DNA from: Capsicum annuum
Taxonomy: Eukaryota > Streptophyta > Magnoliopsida > Solanales > Solanaceae
Assembly (NCBI RefSeq): GCF_002878395.1
Contig: NC_061121.1
Location: forward strand, 50,314,766 to 50,378,765
Direction: 5' to 3'
DNA: 64,000 nt
The notes under the pieces are model-generated. The model was given only the letters and a program-made list of their open reading frames with translations, did no database searches and was not told where the DNA came from. This document shows, piece after piece, positions 1 to 10,150 of the stretch. Numbering within the stretch: position 1 is the first letter of the stretch; the number at the start of each line of letters is the position of its first letter. A program made the translations under genes and the position numbers.

Positions 1-1750
1 TATGATGGAGACTTACATAACTCGTGGATCTGAGTGTACAATCACATTGAGAATGAATGCATAAACATACAAAACCAAACATAGTTATATAATAAACTTA
101 TTTGATTAAACGAATGACTGATAGCTGAATGCTGGTCATGTAAGACTGGACTGTACTTAGTTTGAATAACTGAACTAAAGCTGTGGAGTACTATGCATAT
201 GAGATAAGGACTAACTGAAAAACATGAGATAACCGAATATGAATGCATGAAATTGTATTATCTGAGAATGTAAGACCAAGTGTATAACATGATTCTAAAA
301 TAGTCTGTAAACTGAAATACTGATAACTGATAACTGTATGCTATGGTCAAGAAAACCTAAAACTGAACTGAGTTCTAAAATGAATACTAAAACTGAAACT
401 GTGGGAGTTATCATCTAATTGACATACCCCAATTATAGACTAATTTAGGGTCTAACCTGTAACCCCAGTTGGAATGGTGTTATCACCATGCCACGAGTTA
501 CTAACATTAGCTGGGTCAACCTTAATCTGGCAGGAAGACTCATGAGATGTATATGGTTACGCCAACCCTAGTCTAATAGGAAGATGATTTAGCCAATATT
601 GGCTACGTAGTTCTGTAACTCAAGGACTGCTACTAAGGGTCAAACCCTCTAATGGAAGGAATGCCCCTATCCCTAGGTTTCCTCAATGCTGAATCCTACT
701 CCCAATTGAATCGACACTAAACTGATCACTAGACTGTACTAGGCTTGACTGAACTCACACTGATTCTGTTGACTGAAGGAATACTACTCTTTGGTATACT
801 ACAAAATCATTCTATTTCGACTGGAGACTTGATAAGCAGTTCAATTTTGGGTATTCATAACCCACAGGACTCGATATCAATAATAATAAGAACACATGAG
901 AGTATTTGAGACCATAATAAGTAGGCATTATTTAAAGAAACCCATCACAAGGACATTTCATCATACACATGAGGATTAATACTTTAACATGGGACAATCC
1001 ATCAAACACACGGGGATCATGAACTTGAACATGGAAATATCTCAAACATGGAAGCATAAAATTATTACATGATTAAAATCATAAATTTAGGAATTCACAT
1101 GAAATTCGCTTGAAATAGGACATGATCGTTTAATCGTATGTGTAAAGATCATAGCTTGAACCAAAAAATATCTTAAACATGGGTGAACAATAGAGTTACA
1201 TGAAAAAATGCATAACTTGGGGATTCATCTTGAAATCGATTGAACATGATATGGGAATTTCATCAAACATGTGGAAAGCATGAATTTAATACATGAAAAT
1301 GTTGCTAAAAATTATGAATTTAGGATCTATCATAGAATTCACTTGAATAACGCATGGAAAACTCAAATTCATAGCGTCCCAATCGCGTCAGCTTACTGCC
1401 TCTCACAAAAAATGCCATCACTTTTCGCTCAGATATTGGATTAAGGAAAAAGTGGTATTATTGGAAAGCTAATTCAACTATATTTTGGTGGGTCTTGAGC
1501 TGCAAAATTTCACGTATATAAAAAGTTATACACATTCAAATTAGACCCTTAAAGAATCGAACCCCAAACTTTGGACAAATCTAAGGTTTTTAGCTCAATT
1601 TGGCTCTATGAATATTTTTCACCTCAAAAGCACATAAAAAATGAGGATAATGATCATGAAACTCATATTCACATAGAAATCATTTGGATCATAACTTATA
1701 CACGTAGGAACGACGGTTCAAAGACTAGACTAAAAATACGAGGTCTTACA
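1..1750 (-). mobile_element. Tekay-like LTR B2, end portion, cut by window start
   Basis: This stretch matches 10904-13180, the right part of solo LTR B, almost base for base by eye. It lacks about 540 bases that B carries between roughly 12277 and 12819. It ends in GAGGTCTTACA at 1750 and is followed by AAGTT and gypsy pol sequence, exactly as in B. The orientation is minus, judged from similarity to the 5' LTR of element G. No coding potential is expected; short open frames here are chance. The LTR start lies outside the window. Confidence 0.8.
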
Positions 1751-2226
1751 AAGTTGAATCTCAGGGAAAGGATATGGCTTGAGTTGATCAAGGATTATGA
1801 CATGATTCTCTATTATTATATTGGTAAAGCTAATGTGGTTGCCGATGCTCTTATCAGATTGTTCATTGGGATCTTATATAGATGAGGAGAAGTGTGGGTT
1901 GGTGAAGAATATTCACCGTTTGGCTAATCTTGGAGTTTGTCTCTTAGACTCTGAGGATGGGGGTATAATTGTGCAAGAAGAGGTGAAGTCATCTCTTGGT
2001 GCTGAGGTAAAGGAGAAATAGGTCTTGGATCCTATCTGATGTAGATTAAGGATGATGTAGGCCAACAGAAAGTTATGACTTTTGACATTAGTGGTGATGG
2101 TATCTTGAGATATTAAGGTAGATTGTCTGTTCTCGATGTTGATGGCTTGTGAGAAAGAGTTTTGGCCGAAGTTCATGAGTCGCTGTATATGGTTTATCCT
2201 GGTTCAATAAAGATGTACCATGACAT
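1751..2226 (+). pseudogene. Gypsy pol fragment: end of RNase H and linker to integrase
   Basis: Translation shows the usual chromovirus stretch after RNase H: LNLRERIWLELIKDYDM, then a GKANVVADAL motif, then the linker IHRLANLGVCLLDSEDGG. Frameshifts and stops interrupt it. It matches 13181-13658 of element A closely and then loses similarity at about 2226, where the integrase zinc-finger region should begin. Only this fragment remains; no RT, integrase core or LTR of the parent element is visible in this part of the window. The match to the family is strong; the cause of the breakpoint is unknown. Confidence 0.75.
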
Positions 2227-3164
2227 TTTAAAATATACTTTATTTACGTGGCTCCGACGTAGCGGTGATTTGGCACTGATGTGACAGCGAGTGTGATGCA
2301 CTCTCCATTATGAGAGTGGATTTATATATTAAGGGGTGAATTTAATACACTTTAAAGATGGTAAGGGGGTAAATAAATAGAAATTTAGTTTAAGTGTTAA
2401 AGTGAGTTGAGCGGACAAGTTTAGGGGGGTTTTGATGTATTATCTCTTTATAATATTACAACATCTTTATTATTTGGCAGAGGATAAAATAGACACTTTT
2501 GCAAACTTTCTATGACAAAGAGACACAAGTTTGAAAAAATTGGAAAATAGACACCTAATAGGACCATAAAAAAAGTGTCAATTTCAGCATACAAGTTTAA
2601 AAATATGCACTTTAGTTCCACCCCCACTTAAGCTCCTATGTTTAGAAATCACACTTTATCCCATGTCTAAAAATATAAATATTAGATATTTAATATTTTT
2701 TAAAAACAAAGTTTCTCAACTAAGTTCAAGTTCCATCCATTATTTTGCGATTTTCCAGCATTTTTTGGTAATTTTTCGATGATTTTTCATCAATTTTTTT
2801 GGCATCCATTGGAAAGTGACATTACCTCCATTATTTTAAGTCATTTTTTCATATTTTTATCCCTATATTTTCATTCATTTTCATTCAAAAAGCTTGAAAA
2901 TCGGTCTCACTTTTTCAAATCAATTCTAGGCTCAATAACAACATTCCAACACTCAGCATGTTCCAAAGATCTAATTCGTTACATTATTCTGGTGGTCGTC
3001 AGAAAAATGAAATCAAGTACCGTACGAAAATTAGATAAGAAGAAGATGACTACAGTCTATTAAGTCTAGGATCACAAATCAATACTTCAGTCTATTAAAT
3101 ACTATCATTGAGGTATATCATGTCTATTATAGAATACATAGTTATTGGTAGTGAATTTTTGGGT
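2227..3164. other. Unresolved AT-rich stretch, possibly DNA-transposon termini
   Basis: No gene is supported. The first 230 bases contain a phrase about a lower-case-style G-run (TTTAGGGGGGTTTTGATGTA) that resembles terminal sequence of plant DNA transposons from memory only. The stretch at 2480-2640 holds two AAAATAGACAC-type phrases, suggesting an internal repeat. The rest is T-rich without recognisable structure. It lies immediately upstream of the MULE transposase remnant, so part of it may be that element's terminal or 5' region. I could not find a matching inverted end. Confidence 0.35.
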
Positions 3165-4528
3165 GAATGGGAGGAGACTTCTAAATATTAGATTTGGAAA
3201 TCTATGTATAAGGAGACATTGTCCATTGTCCCTTGTCACAATGGTTCATACGCCGGTATGATTAAAAGCGTAATGGAGATCAGATAATTTAGTTGCAATC
3301 CAAGTGACGTGGTCATTAGTTACTTGATGAATGGGAGGGGAAAAATCTATCCACCGTTCATGAAGAATTATAGACACGTGGAGTTGTACATGCTTTGCGT
3401 TCATTTTGAAAATTCCAAGCCTATTTTGAGGGTTTAAAATTTTGGAAGGTCCCAGGAACAAGCTTTCACATCATCCCCACCCCCTTGTAGTGGATGATAG
3501 CTCAATGGAATATGAGTGTACGGGTGATCATGCATGAGAATATTTTGAAGAATTTGAAGAAGAAAAGTGTAAAGGAGGTGTCGAGGGGCAGTCCAGAGCA
3601 CGAGTAATACACTCTTTCTCGGATGACATCGACCTTTGTGTTGGACAAATATTCAAGGAGAAGAAAACATTGAATAATTTCTTAAAGAAGGTGTTGGTGA
3701 AGAAGTGTTTCAATTACACTACAGACAAGACTTCTAAGAAATACTACAAGGTAAGGTGTGTAGATCCTACCTATCGGTAGATGGTGCATGCAGGTGAGAA
3801 CAGAGCATCGGGTAGGTTTCAAATCTATAAGTACATCGGTGAACATAGTTATGGTGTTGAACATGTGACAGTCAAGCATAAGAATGTCAGCGTGGACGTC
3901 ATTGTCTTACTTGGTTTGAACTTTTTCATTGACAACAAAGGTCTAAGCCCTAGAGAGATCAAGAAAATTGTCTTTAAGGAGCTACATTACAGGTTGGGCT
4001 ATTGCAAGCATTGGAAGGGAGGCGTCATTGTAAATAACATAGTCTGAGGAACACTCGAGTACGGACATGCAGTGCTACTCGCTTTTTCATATGTTTTTAA
4101 CGGCCTCAATCTCGGGTGTATAAATTCCCTCATGGTCGAGGAGGATTCGGGAAAGTTTATATAATATTTATGGCATTTGGTTCTTTCGTCCATGGATATG
4201 CACACATGAGAAAGGTTATTTCCATTGATGGAATGTATTTTTCTGGAAAGTACCAAGGTGTGTTTCTATCTGTTGTCGCATAAGATATAAAGAATCATAT
4301 CTATCCCTTAGCGTAATATGTGGTGTAGAAGAAGAATGATGGGTCGCGGGGCCTCTTGTTTTAGAAGCTTAAATCCATTGTCATTGACGAACCTGAATCA
4401 TGCATCATTTTCTAAAGACACGTGAGCATAGCCAACGGCCTTGTAAAGCATTATCTGCGTATGCATCATGGAGTGTGTATGAGGCATCTCAGTGAAAATA
4501 TTTGAAAGAAATTATATCTGTGTGTACT
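3165..4528 (+). pseudogene. MULE (Mutator-like) transposase remnant
   Basis: Reading across several frameshifts and stops gives a MuDR-type protein in the right order. An N-terminal part carries MNGRGKIYPPFMKNYRHV (about 3330-3375). A zinc-binding MuDR DNA-binding part spans 3640-3860, with KVRCVDPTYRWMVHAG and YIGEHSYGVEHVTVKHKNVS. A linker around 3950-4020 reads ELHYRLGYCKHWKGG. The DDE start is VISIDGMYFSGKYQG (about 4214-4258), followed by NHIYPLA and HHGVCMRHLSEN near 4495. The first catalytic Asp (IDG) is visible; the second Asp region is broken by a stop near 4411. The C-terminal third and right terminal repeat are missing because an LTR begins at 4529. It is inactive. Family assignment is firm; subfamily is not determined. 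Confidence 0.8.
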
Positions 4529-4786
4529 TGTCATGACCTAAGACTACCCCCTAGCTGTAATACGATGCTTCAAACCACAAGTGATCCAAGCTAACCCATG
4601 TATTGGCATAATTCTTGATCAACTAATTTAAAATGTATATAAAAGCTAAATTTGCTAAGAGGAAGTATAATCATGACAAAATCTATTTCAAAACTTTATT
4701 GTTCAAAGTTTACAACACTATAATCTAAAAGAATGGGGAACTGAAACTACATACAATGACTCTAACTGACTATCTATGAAGCCTCT
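4529..4786 (-). mobile_element. B-family LTR B3, first 258 bp, split by element A
   Basis: It begins TGTCATGACCTAAGAC and matches the start of solo LTR B (10151-10404) throughout, including the phrase ATCTATGAAGCCTCT. At 4786 it is interrupted by the TGTGACACC start of element A. The five bases before A (CCTCT, 4782-4786) correspond to TCTCT at 25625-25629 just after A, consistent with a 5-bp TSD with one change. The LTR then resumes at 25625 for only 27 bp before element C. Its remaining part should lie to the right of the window. Confidence 0.8.
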
Positions 4787-4846
4787 TGTGACACCCCAAA
4801 TTTTTTGCCCAAGGAAAATTCTGAGTTTTGACCTCATTTTCCAACC

Positions 4847-5195
4847 TACGACTCACTATACAAGTCGTAGAGTATCTTGACGAGTCGTTGGATCCAAACC
4901 GTAGGGTGCCCAGTAAGTTTTACTTGAAATACTACCTTGGTGATGACTTGAGGTCACGAGTCGTAAGGACTCTATACGAGTCATAAGATACCAATCGTAG
5001 GGCAACCAGTGTGTTACCCAAAGGATTCTGTCTTGACTACGACAAGGACTCTATGAGTCATAGGTCACTTGATGAGTCGTATTAATAAGTCGTAACCAGA
5101 CTAGTATGGTTGCCCATGGGTAATTTCTAGACTATAACTTTGTGTTATGAGTCATAGGGTGACCCTATGAGTCGTAAAGTCACCCATAGCGATTG
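4847..5195. repeat. Dispersed GAGTCGTA motif cluster in U3 of element A LTR
   Basis: Within about 350 bases the octamer GAGTCGTA or one-base variants (GAGTCATA, AAGTCGTA, inverted TACGACTC) occurs about a dozen times at irregular spacing. The cluster recurs at 15058-15385 in the 3' LTR. Similar ACGACTC or TCGTATC motifs also occur in the LTR of element C (26820-27180). A regulatory role is inference. Confidence 0.6.
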
Positions 5196-6071
5196 GGTGA
5201 CAAATTTTAGTCTTTTTTTACTAAGGGCATTCTAGATATTTCCCTCTTCCTCTAAATATAATGCACGACCTTAAATCAATATTGGAACCTCATTCGCATC
5301 TATAACACATCAAAAACATTATCTCAAATCCCTAAGGCAAGAACAAGCTAGGGTTTCACATACTTGGCCATCCAAAACTCTTAATATTTCAGGCATGCAA
5401 CTCTACCCTTAAACTTGTTTTACTGAAAGCATGAAATTATAGGGCTATTTATATGGATTTGAACATGGGTTTTGATATGGGTAGAGGATTTTGACATGAT
5501 TGATTCATAAATTAGTTTCCCATGACTTATTATGCATTGCTTATACTTTATTAATGGTTTTAAACTTGTCGGGTGCATGGGCATGGTGAATAAACTAAGG
5601 GGTTATAAGTTTTCCCCAATTTTATGATTTTTCCCTACTATATGATTTTGGAAATTGTGTTTCCTCAACCTAAATTGTGAAATTGATATTGAATATGATT
5701 TGTCACATGGTTTGACTTGCTCACTCATACGAATGGATTGTCATAAAAGGTTAATGAACCACATATAAGATTTTTTTGAATCTTGGGGTTTATCGATTTC
5801 TTGTATGAATAAATTATTGAACCTGAAGGGGTTATGAATTTCGCCACGTGAATCGTTAATTGTAATGGCATGATAATGTTAACTTTCAAGTGACGTTGGT
5901 ATGATGATACCAATGGGATGCCTTAATGAATAAATTCGTTAAATTAATGGGAATGTGTGCTAAATGTTTTAATTTGGCTTAAAAGACGATTGTGTAGCTG
6001 GGTGGTGAAAGTGATGTCCCAAGGGACCAATATTGAAAATCACGATTACCAACGCGGGGTTTAAATGATCA

Positions 6072-6174
6072 GGTATTTGAGTCCCCCTTATTGTATGATT
6101 GGGAGGTTTGATTCCCCCATGTTAAATGACTAGGTGCTTAAGTAACCTTTTCTATATATCGGAGGTTCAACTCC
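6072..6174 (+). promoter_or_regulatory. Three T-arm/B-box-like motifs in 5' LTR of A
   Basis: GGTATTTGAGTCC (6072-6084), GGTTTGATTCC (6105-6115) and GGTTCAACTCC (6164-6174) resemble the RNA polymerase III B box (GGTTCGANTCC). Each sits between GGGA-like and TCCC-like arms that could form a short hairpin. The 3' LTR counterparts at 24758-24859 fit better. No A box at tRNA spacing was found, so function is unproven. Confidence 0.4.
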
Positions 6175-6927
6175 CCCATGGTGCATATTGTAATATATTA
6201 TTCTGTGGCTCGTGCGGTCACACACACTGGAGCCCTTTTAGCTGGGGGAGAGGTGGACCCAAATAGTCTGTGGGTCTTATATTATGACAGTTATGCTACA
6301 CAACCCAAGTTAAAGTACATGCTAAACCTTATTTCCTACCCTAACACATTATATATAAGTTTATGCATATGTTTGTGTGCATTTGGATTTTTCACTGATT
6401 TTGAATTATTGATCATGACGTTACTTTATCCCGTATCTCTGAGTTACATGATAGAACTCAACCCGCTAACCATCCCCGAACGTTGTATCCTGACGTGAAG
6501 TAGGTTTCAAAGACACTCTAATTTCCTGCTCAGTGATTAGGTGGCTTCTCGGTTGATCGTGAGTAGACTTGAACTGGTGAGCTTCCATTCTCTGGAAGAG
6601 CTTTATTTTATATTTTTTTTCTTATGTCATAGACATGGTTTAGAATATATTTTTGGCTATCGTCGGGGCATGTCCTGACTTGGATTGTTTTGGTTTTGAT
6701 TAGAGGCTTTATGAATTACTGTGGTCTTGGGTATTGGTTATTGGTTATTGTTCATTTATATATCTTCGATTCCTTTAAGCTTATCCCTTCTATACGGTTA
6801 TATGTTTGGAATTCATCTATTACTAGGGTATTATATTCTATTTGGCTAGTCAAATAGGGTGGTCTATAGTCTACAGTTGACTTGAGATACCCGTCATGGA
6901 TATGCCCTAGTTTGGGTCGTGGCAAGC

Positions 6928-6941
6928 TTGGTATTAGATCC
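6928..6941 (+). other. Primer-binding site of element A
   Basis: TTGGTATTAGATCC lies three bases after the 5' LTR end. It differs at two positions from TTGGTATCAGAGCC, the complement of the initiator-Met tRNA 3' end used by many plant LTR elements. Elements C and G carry the unmutated form. Confidence 0.8.
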
Positions 6942-6976
6942 TAGGTTCATAGTCAATTGGGTGTCCACAAAGACAT

Positions 6977-7050
6977 GTCAAGTAGAGTCTCTTTTATGGG
7001 TATGTAGAGCACTACACTTATAAGGAAGAGGCTATGAGACATTTAGGAAT
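6977..7050 (+). other. Conserved leader block with stem-loop, element A
   Basis: The block reads GTAGAGTC, then about 18 bases to TGTAGAGCACTACA (7003-7016), then ACTTATAA, GAGGCTATGAGACATTT and AGGAATG. The same order occurs in the LARD (17970-18036) and, on the minus strand, in elements C and G. Here the hairpin can pair as TGTAG/CTACA around AGCA. It sits about 75 nt after the PBS, where retroelement dimerisation and packaging signals commonly lie. Confidence 0.55.
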
Positions 7051-7136
7051 GTTTCCTTTCTTGTGTTCTACTTTTGGGCTGTAGATTCTAGGATTTTGAA
7101 ATGCCCTTAAATTCCCATTTGTTTGCATTTTAGATC

Positions 7137-8380
7137 ATGCCTCCAGAAGATCTGATGCTCATGGAAACTCTTCCATCCCACCTGAGGATCATGTGGACAA
7201 AAATCATCTATGTATGGGGTACAGACTCGGTCAAGGGTTGTTTGTTCTAATTGTCCTTATGGAGTTCTGCTGGTATCCACTGATCCATGTCTAGATGGTG
7301 ACTCCCATGCTTATTCACCTCAAAGGGATATTACTAATGTTGAGTTTTACCGTTCTATTCATCTATTGACCCTAATGGTGACATCTCAGTCACGTCAATT
7401 GGGTCCTGCTGGTGTTGCTGTGAGTTCTTTTGAGGCCACTAGAGTTGGCCAATTTATGAGGTTGAGTCCCCCGACCTTTACTGGTACTAAGGTTGAGAAG
7501 GATTCTCAAGGGTTCATTGATGAGATGGAGATGATTTTCCAAGTGATGCATGCTACTGATATAGAGGGTGTAGGGTTCACTGCTTATCAGTTTAAGGATG
7601 TAGCATATTAGTGGTATGAGGAGTGGGATCAGTCTAGGGGTAAAGATACGGAGTTGGCATTGTGGGATGATTTCTCTGGTACTTTCCCAGATTACTTCTT
7701 TCCTTAGGGGTTGAGGAAGGCGAAGCAAAGGAGTTCATAAATTTGAAGCAAGGCAGGATGATAGAGAAAGTGTATGCCTTAAAGTTCCATCAGTTGTCTC
7801 GCTATGCTTCTGAGTTAGTGTCTAGTATGAGGGCTAGAATGAGGAAGTTCGCCTCGGGATTATCTTGAGATTTTGTTTTAGAAAGCAACGTCGCCTTGTT
7901 GAACAAGGATATAGACATCCCTAGACTTGTGGTGTATATGCAATAAGTTGAGGAGGAAAAAAAGAGGAAAGCAGAGATAAGGGAAAAATAGAGTAAGAGG
8001 TTTATCTATTCGAATCAGGGTGGAGGTTAGCAACAGAGTGGAAGAGTTGACAAATAGTGATCTGAGAAAAATAGTTGGGAGAGTCCTAAGTCCTATTCGA
8101 CTGCCACTGCTCCTTATCAAAAGTTGTCTGGTGATCATTAGTTCCAGATTAGTGATTTCCCTAGGGCATAGGGTGCCTAATCTCAGGCCAGTGGTTCCCA
8201 GTCAGTTCCACCATATGCTCTTTATCAGTTTTATGGTCAGTTGTACCATGGTTAGTTTGAGAAAGAGAGGAATGAGTGTTTTAGTTATGGTTAAATTGGT
8301 CATATGCAGCGGGATTATCCTTCTAACGTTGCTTTTAGGGTTAACAAGGTTCTTGTTGCTACTCTATAAGCTCCTACATT
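7137..8380 (+). pseudogene. Gag of element A (broken)
   Basis: A start at 7137 (MPPEDLM) opens a chromovirus-type gag. Recognisable parts are FMRLSPPTFTGTKVEKDSQG and FIDEMEMIFQVMHATDIE (7456-7566), AYQFKDVAY before a stop at 7609, then WDDFSGTFPDYFFP near 7662-7706. The zinc-knuckle region near 8270-8325 reads ECFSYG, stop, IGHMQRDYPSN: at least two knuckle cysteines appear as Tyr and a Cys or Gln codon as stop. Other stops and frameshifts occur at 7707, 7738, 7867, 7944 and 7989. Gag would have formed the virus-like particle. It cannot be made in this form. Confidence 0.8.
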
Positions 8381-8439
8381 GAAAGGTTCCACTTCTAGTA
8401 CCGGTACTGGCTGGAACCATCGGTATGCTCTTGCCACCC

Positions 8440-8830
8440 ATCAGGACTCTGAGACATCTTCTGATATTGTAACTGGTATATTAAAACTCTTCTTTTGTGA
8501 TACATATTGCTTTCTTGATTCGGGCTATACCCTTTCCAATGTGACCCCATATGTGGCTGTTTATTTTAGTTTTGATCCTGAGTGCATTTTGGATTTCTTT
8601 ACTATATCTACCCCGGTAGGTGACTCTATTGTGGCTAGAATAGTCTATAGAGGTTGTTTAGTATCTATCTATGGTAGGGAGACCTTGGTAGACTTAATAA
8701 AGTTGGATATAGTTAACTTTCATGTGATTTTAGGGATGGATTGGTCATACTCGTGCTACGCCTCTTTATACTGTCGGACTAGTAAGGTCTTTTACAAATT
8801 TCTTAATGAACCAGTTATAAAATGGTAAAG
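8440..8830 (+). pseudogene. Aspartic protease domain of element A
   Basis: The frame at 8379-8828 contains YCFLDSGYTLSNVTPYVAVYF, with the D-S-G active-site triad of retropepsins at about 8517-8525. It then has PVGDSIVARIVYRGCLVSI and the second conserved segment VILGMDWSYSCYASLYCRTSK. This open stretch is intact for about 150 codons, unlike its neighbours, but is not connected in frame to gag or RT. It would have processed the Gag-Pol polyprotein. RT follows after a linker rich in stops. Confidence 0.8.
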
Positions 8831-8989
8831 AAAATTCCCTATTTCCTAAAAGAAGGTTCATTTCTTATCTTAGAGCTGAGAAGTTGATTTCCTAGGGGTG
8901 TCTCTATCATTTCGTTTGAGTTAAAGATTCTAAATCAGAGGGTGCTTCTCTATAATCCGTTCCCGCGGTTAATTAATTTCCTTAGGTTT

Positions 8990-10150
8990 TCCCTAATGAT
9001 TTTCCTGGTGTCCCTCCCAATAGGGAAATCACTTTTGGGATCAAAATTATCTTGGACACTCATCCTATCTCTATCCCTTCTTATTAAATGGCTCCAGCTG
9101 AGCTGAAAGAGCTTAAGGAACAGCTGAAAGATCTTCTAGATAAGGGTTTTATCCGCCTTAGTATGTCTCCGTGGGGTGAACCTTTTCTATTCATGTGTAA
9201 GAAGGATGGTCTCTTCGAATATGTATAGATTACTGCTAGTTGAATAAGGTGAAGGTGAAGAATAAGTATCCTCTTCCTATAATTGATGCCCTTTTTGACA
9301 AGCTTCACAGTGCTACGTACTTTTCTAAGATCGACCTTCAATTGGGTTATCATCAGTTGAAGATTAGGGAGGTGGATATCCTTAAGACTACTTTTCAAAC
9401 CTGGTATGATCATTTCGAGTTCTTGGTGATGTCTTTTGGTTTGACTAATGCGCCAGCTATATTTATGGATCTTATGAATCGGGTATTCCATCAGTTCTTG
9501 TATTTGTTTGTGATTGTGTTTATTGATGATATTTTGGTATATTCTAAGAGTGAGGCAGATCATGTCGATCACCTCCACATTGTGTTGCAGACCTTGAAAG
9601 ATCAGTGATTGTATGCTAAACTTTCTGAGTGTGAGTTTTGGCTGAATGTCGTTTACTTTTCTGGGTCATGTTGTTTCTAGTGAAGGGGTCATGATGGATC
9701 CATAGAAGGTAAAGGTAGTAAAGAAGTGGCCTAACCGGTTATTATAGAAGGTTTGTGGAGAGATTCTCATCTATTGCTGCTCTATTGACTAAGTTGACTT
9801 AGAAAAAGGTGAAGTTTCTCCAGTTAATGCATATGAGGGTAGCTATAAGAAGTTAAAGATAAGTTGACCTCTACTCCTGTTTTGACCCTGCTCGAAGGTA
9901 CTGATGGCTTTGTTGTGTATTGTGACGCATCCCGTGTGGGACTTGGTTGTGTTTTGATGCAGCATGGTAAGGTGGTGACCTATGCTTCTAGACAGTTAAA
10001 AGTTGACAAGAAGAATTATCTGAGGCATGAATTAGAATTGTTAGTTGTGGTGTTTGCATTGAATATTAGGCGCCACTATTAATACAAAGTTCATGTTGAT
10101 ATTTATTCTGATCATAAGAGCTTACGGTATGTGTTTACCTAGAAGAAGTC
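8990..10150 (+). pseudogene. Reverse transcriptase and start of RNase H, element A
   Basis: Visible in order: linker FPNDFPGVPPNREITFG; RT start [20 protein letters not shown] (9091-9150); [34 protein letters not shown], which holds the first catalytic Asp; [20 protein letters not shown]; and [10 protein letters not shown] (9518-9547) with the catalytic FxDD. RNase H begins [17 protein letters not shown]. Damage includes a one-base loss near 9205-9210, a stop at 9237 where the family has Gln, a deletion of roughly 40-50 bases near 9733 just before GYYRRF, and stops at 9800 and 10140, both where the family has Gln. Solo LTR B interrupts the domain at 10151. Confidence 0.9.

Larger units (their letters stand above)
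4787..6924 (+). repeat. 5' LTR of element A
   Basis: It starts TGTGACACCCC and ends GGTCGTGGCA directly before the PBS. It matches the 3' LTR (14998-15836 plus 24259-25624) by eye with many substitutions, so the insertion is old. The first 400 bases contain about a dozen copies of GAGTCGTA or close variants on both strands. Further in, at 6072-6174, are three motifs resembling a tRNA T-arm (GGTTCAACTCC type). An open frame at 6178-6498 is shared in part with the other LTR but looks like chance. Confidence 0.85.

Noticed and set aside
1571..1885. 104-codon frame spanning the end of LTR B2 and RNase H residues
   Set aside because: A chance read-through across an insertion junction. The equivalent stretch near 13010-13320 is frameshifted, so no selection on the fusion is visible.
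4847..4860. TACGACTCACTATA, identical to part of the T7 phage promoter
   Set aside because: It is a chance product of the inverted GAGTCGTA motif in the LTR. The other LTR reads TACGATTCACCATA, and no phage context exists.
6178..6498. 106-codon frame in the LTR of A with hydrophobic C-terminal half, partly shared at 25013-25252
   Set aside because: Both are copies of one LTR. The frames start and end differently and there is no codon or motif evidence for a protein.
9084..9578. 164-codon minus-strand frame opposite RT of element A
   Set aside because: It is a shadow of the RT coding strand and has no family resemblance of its own.
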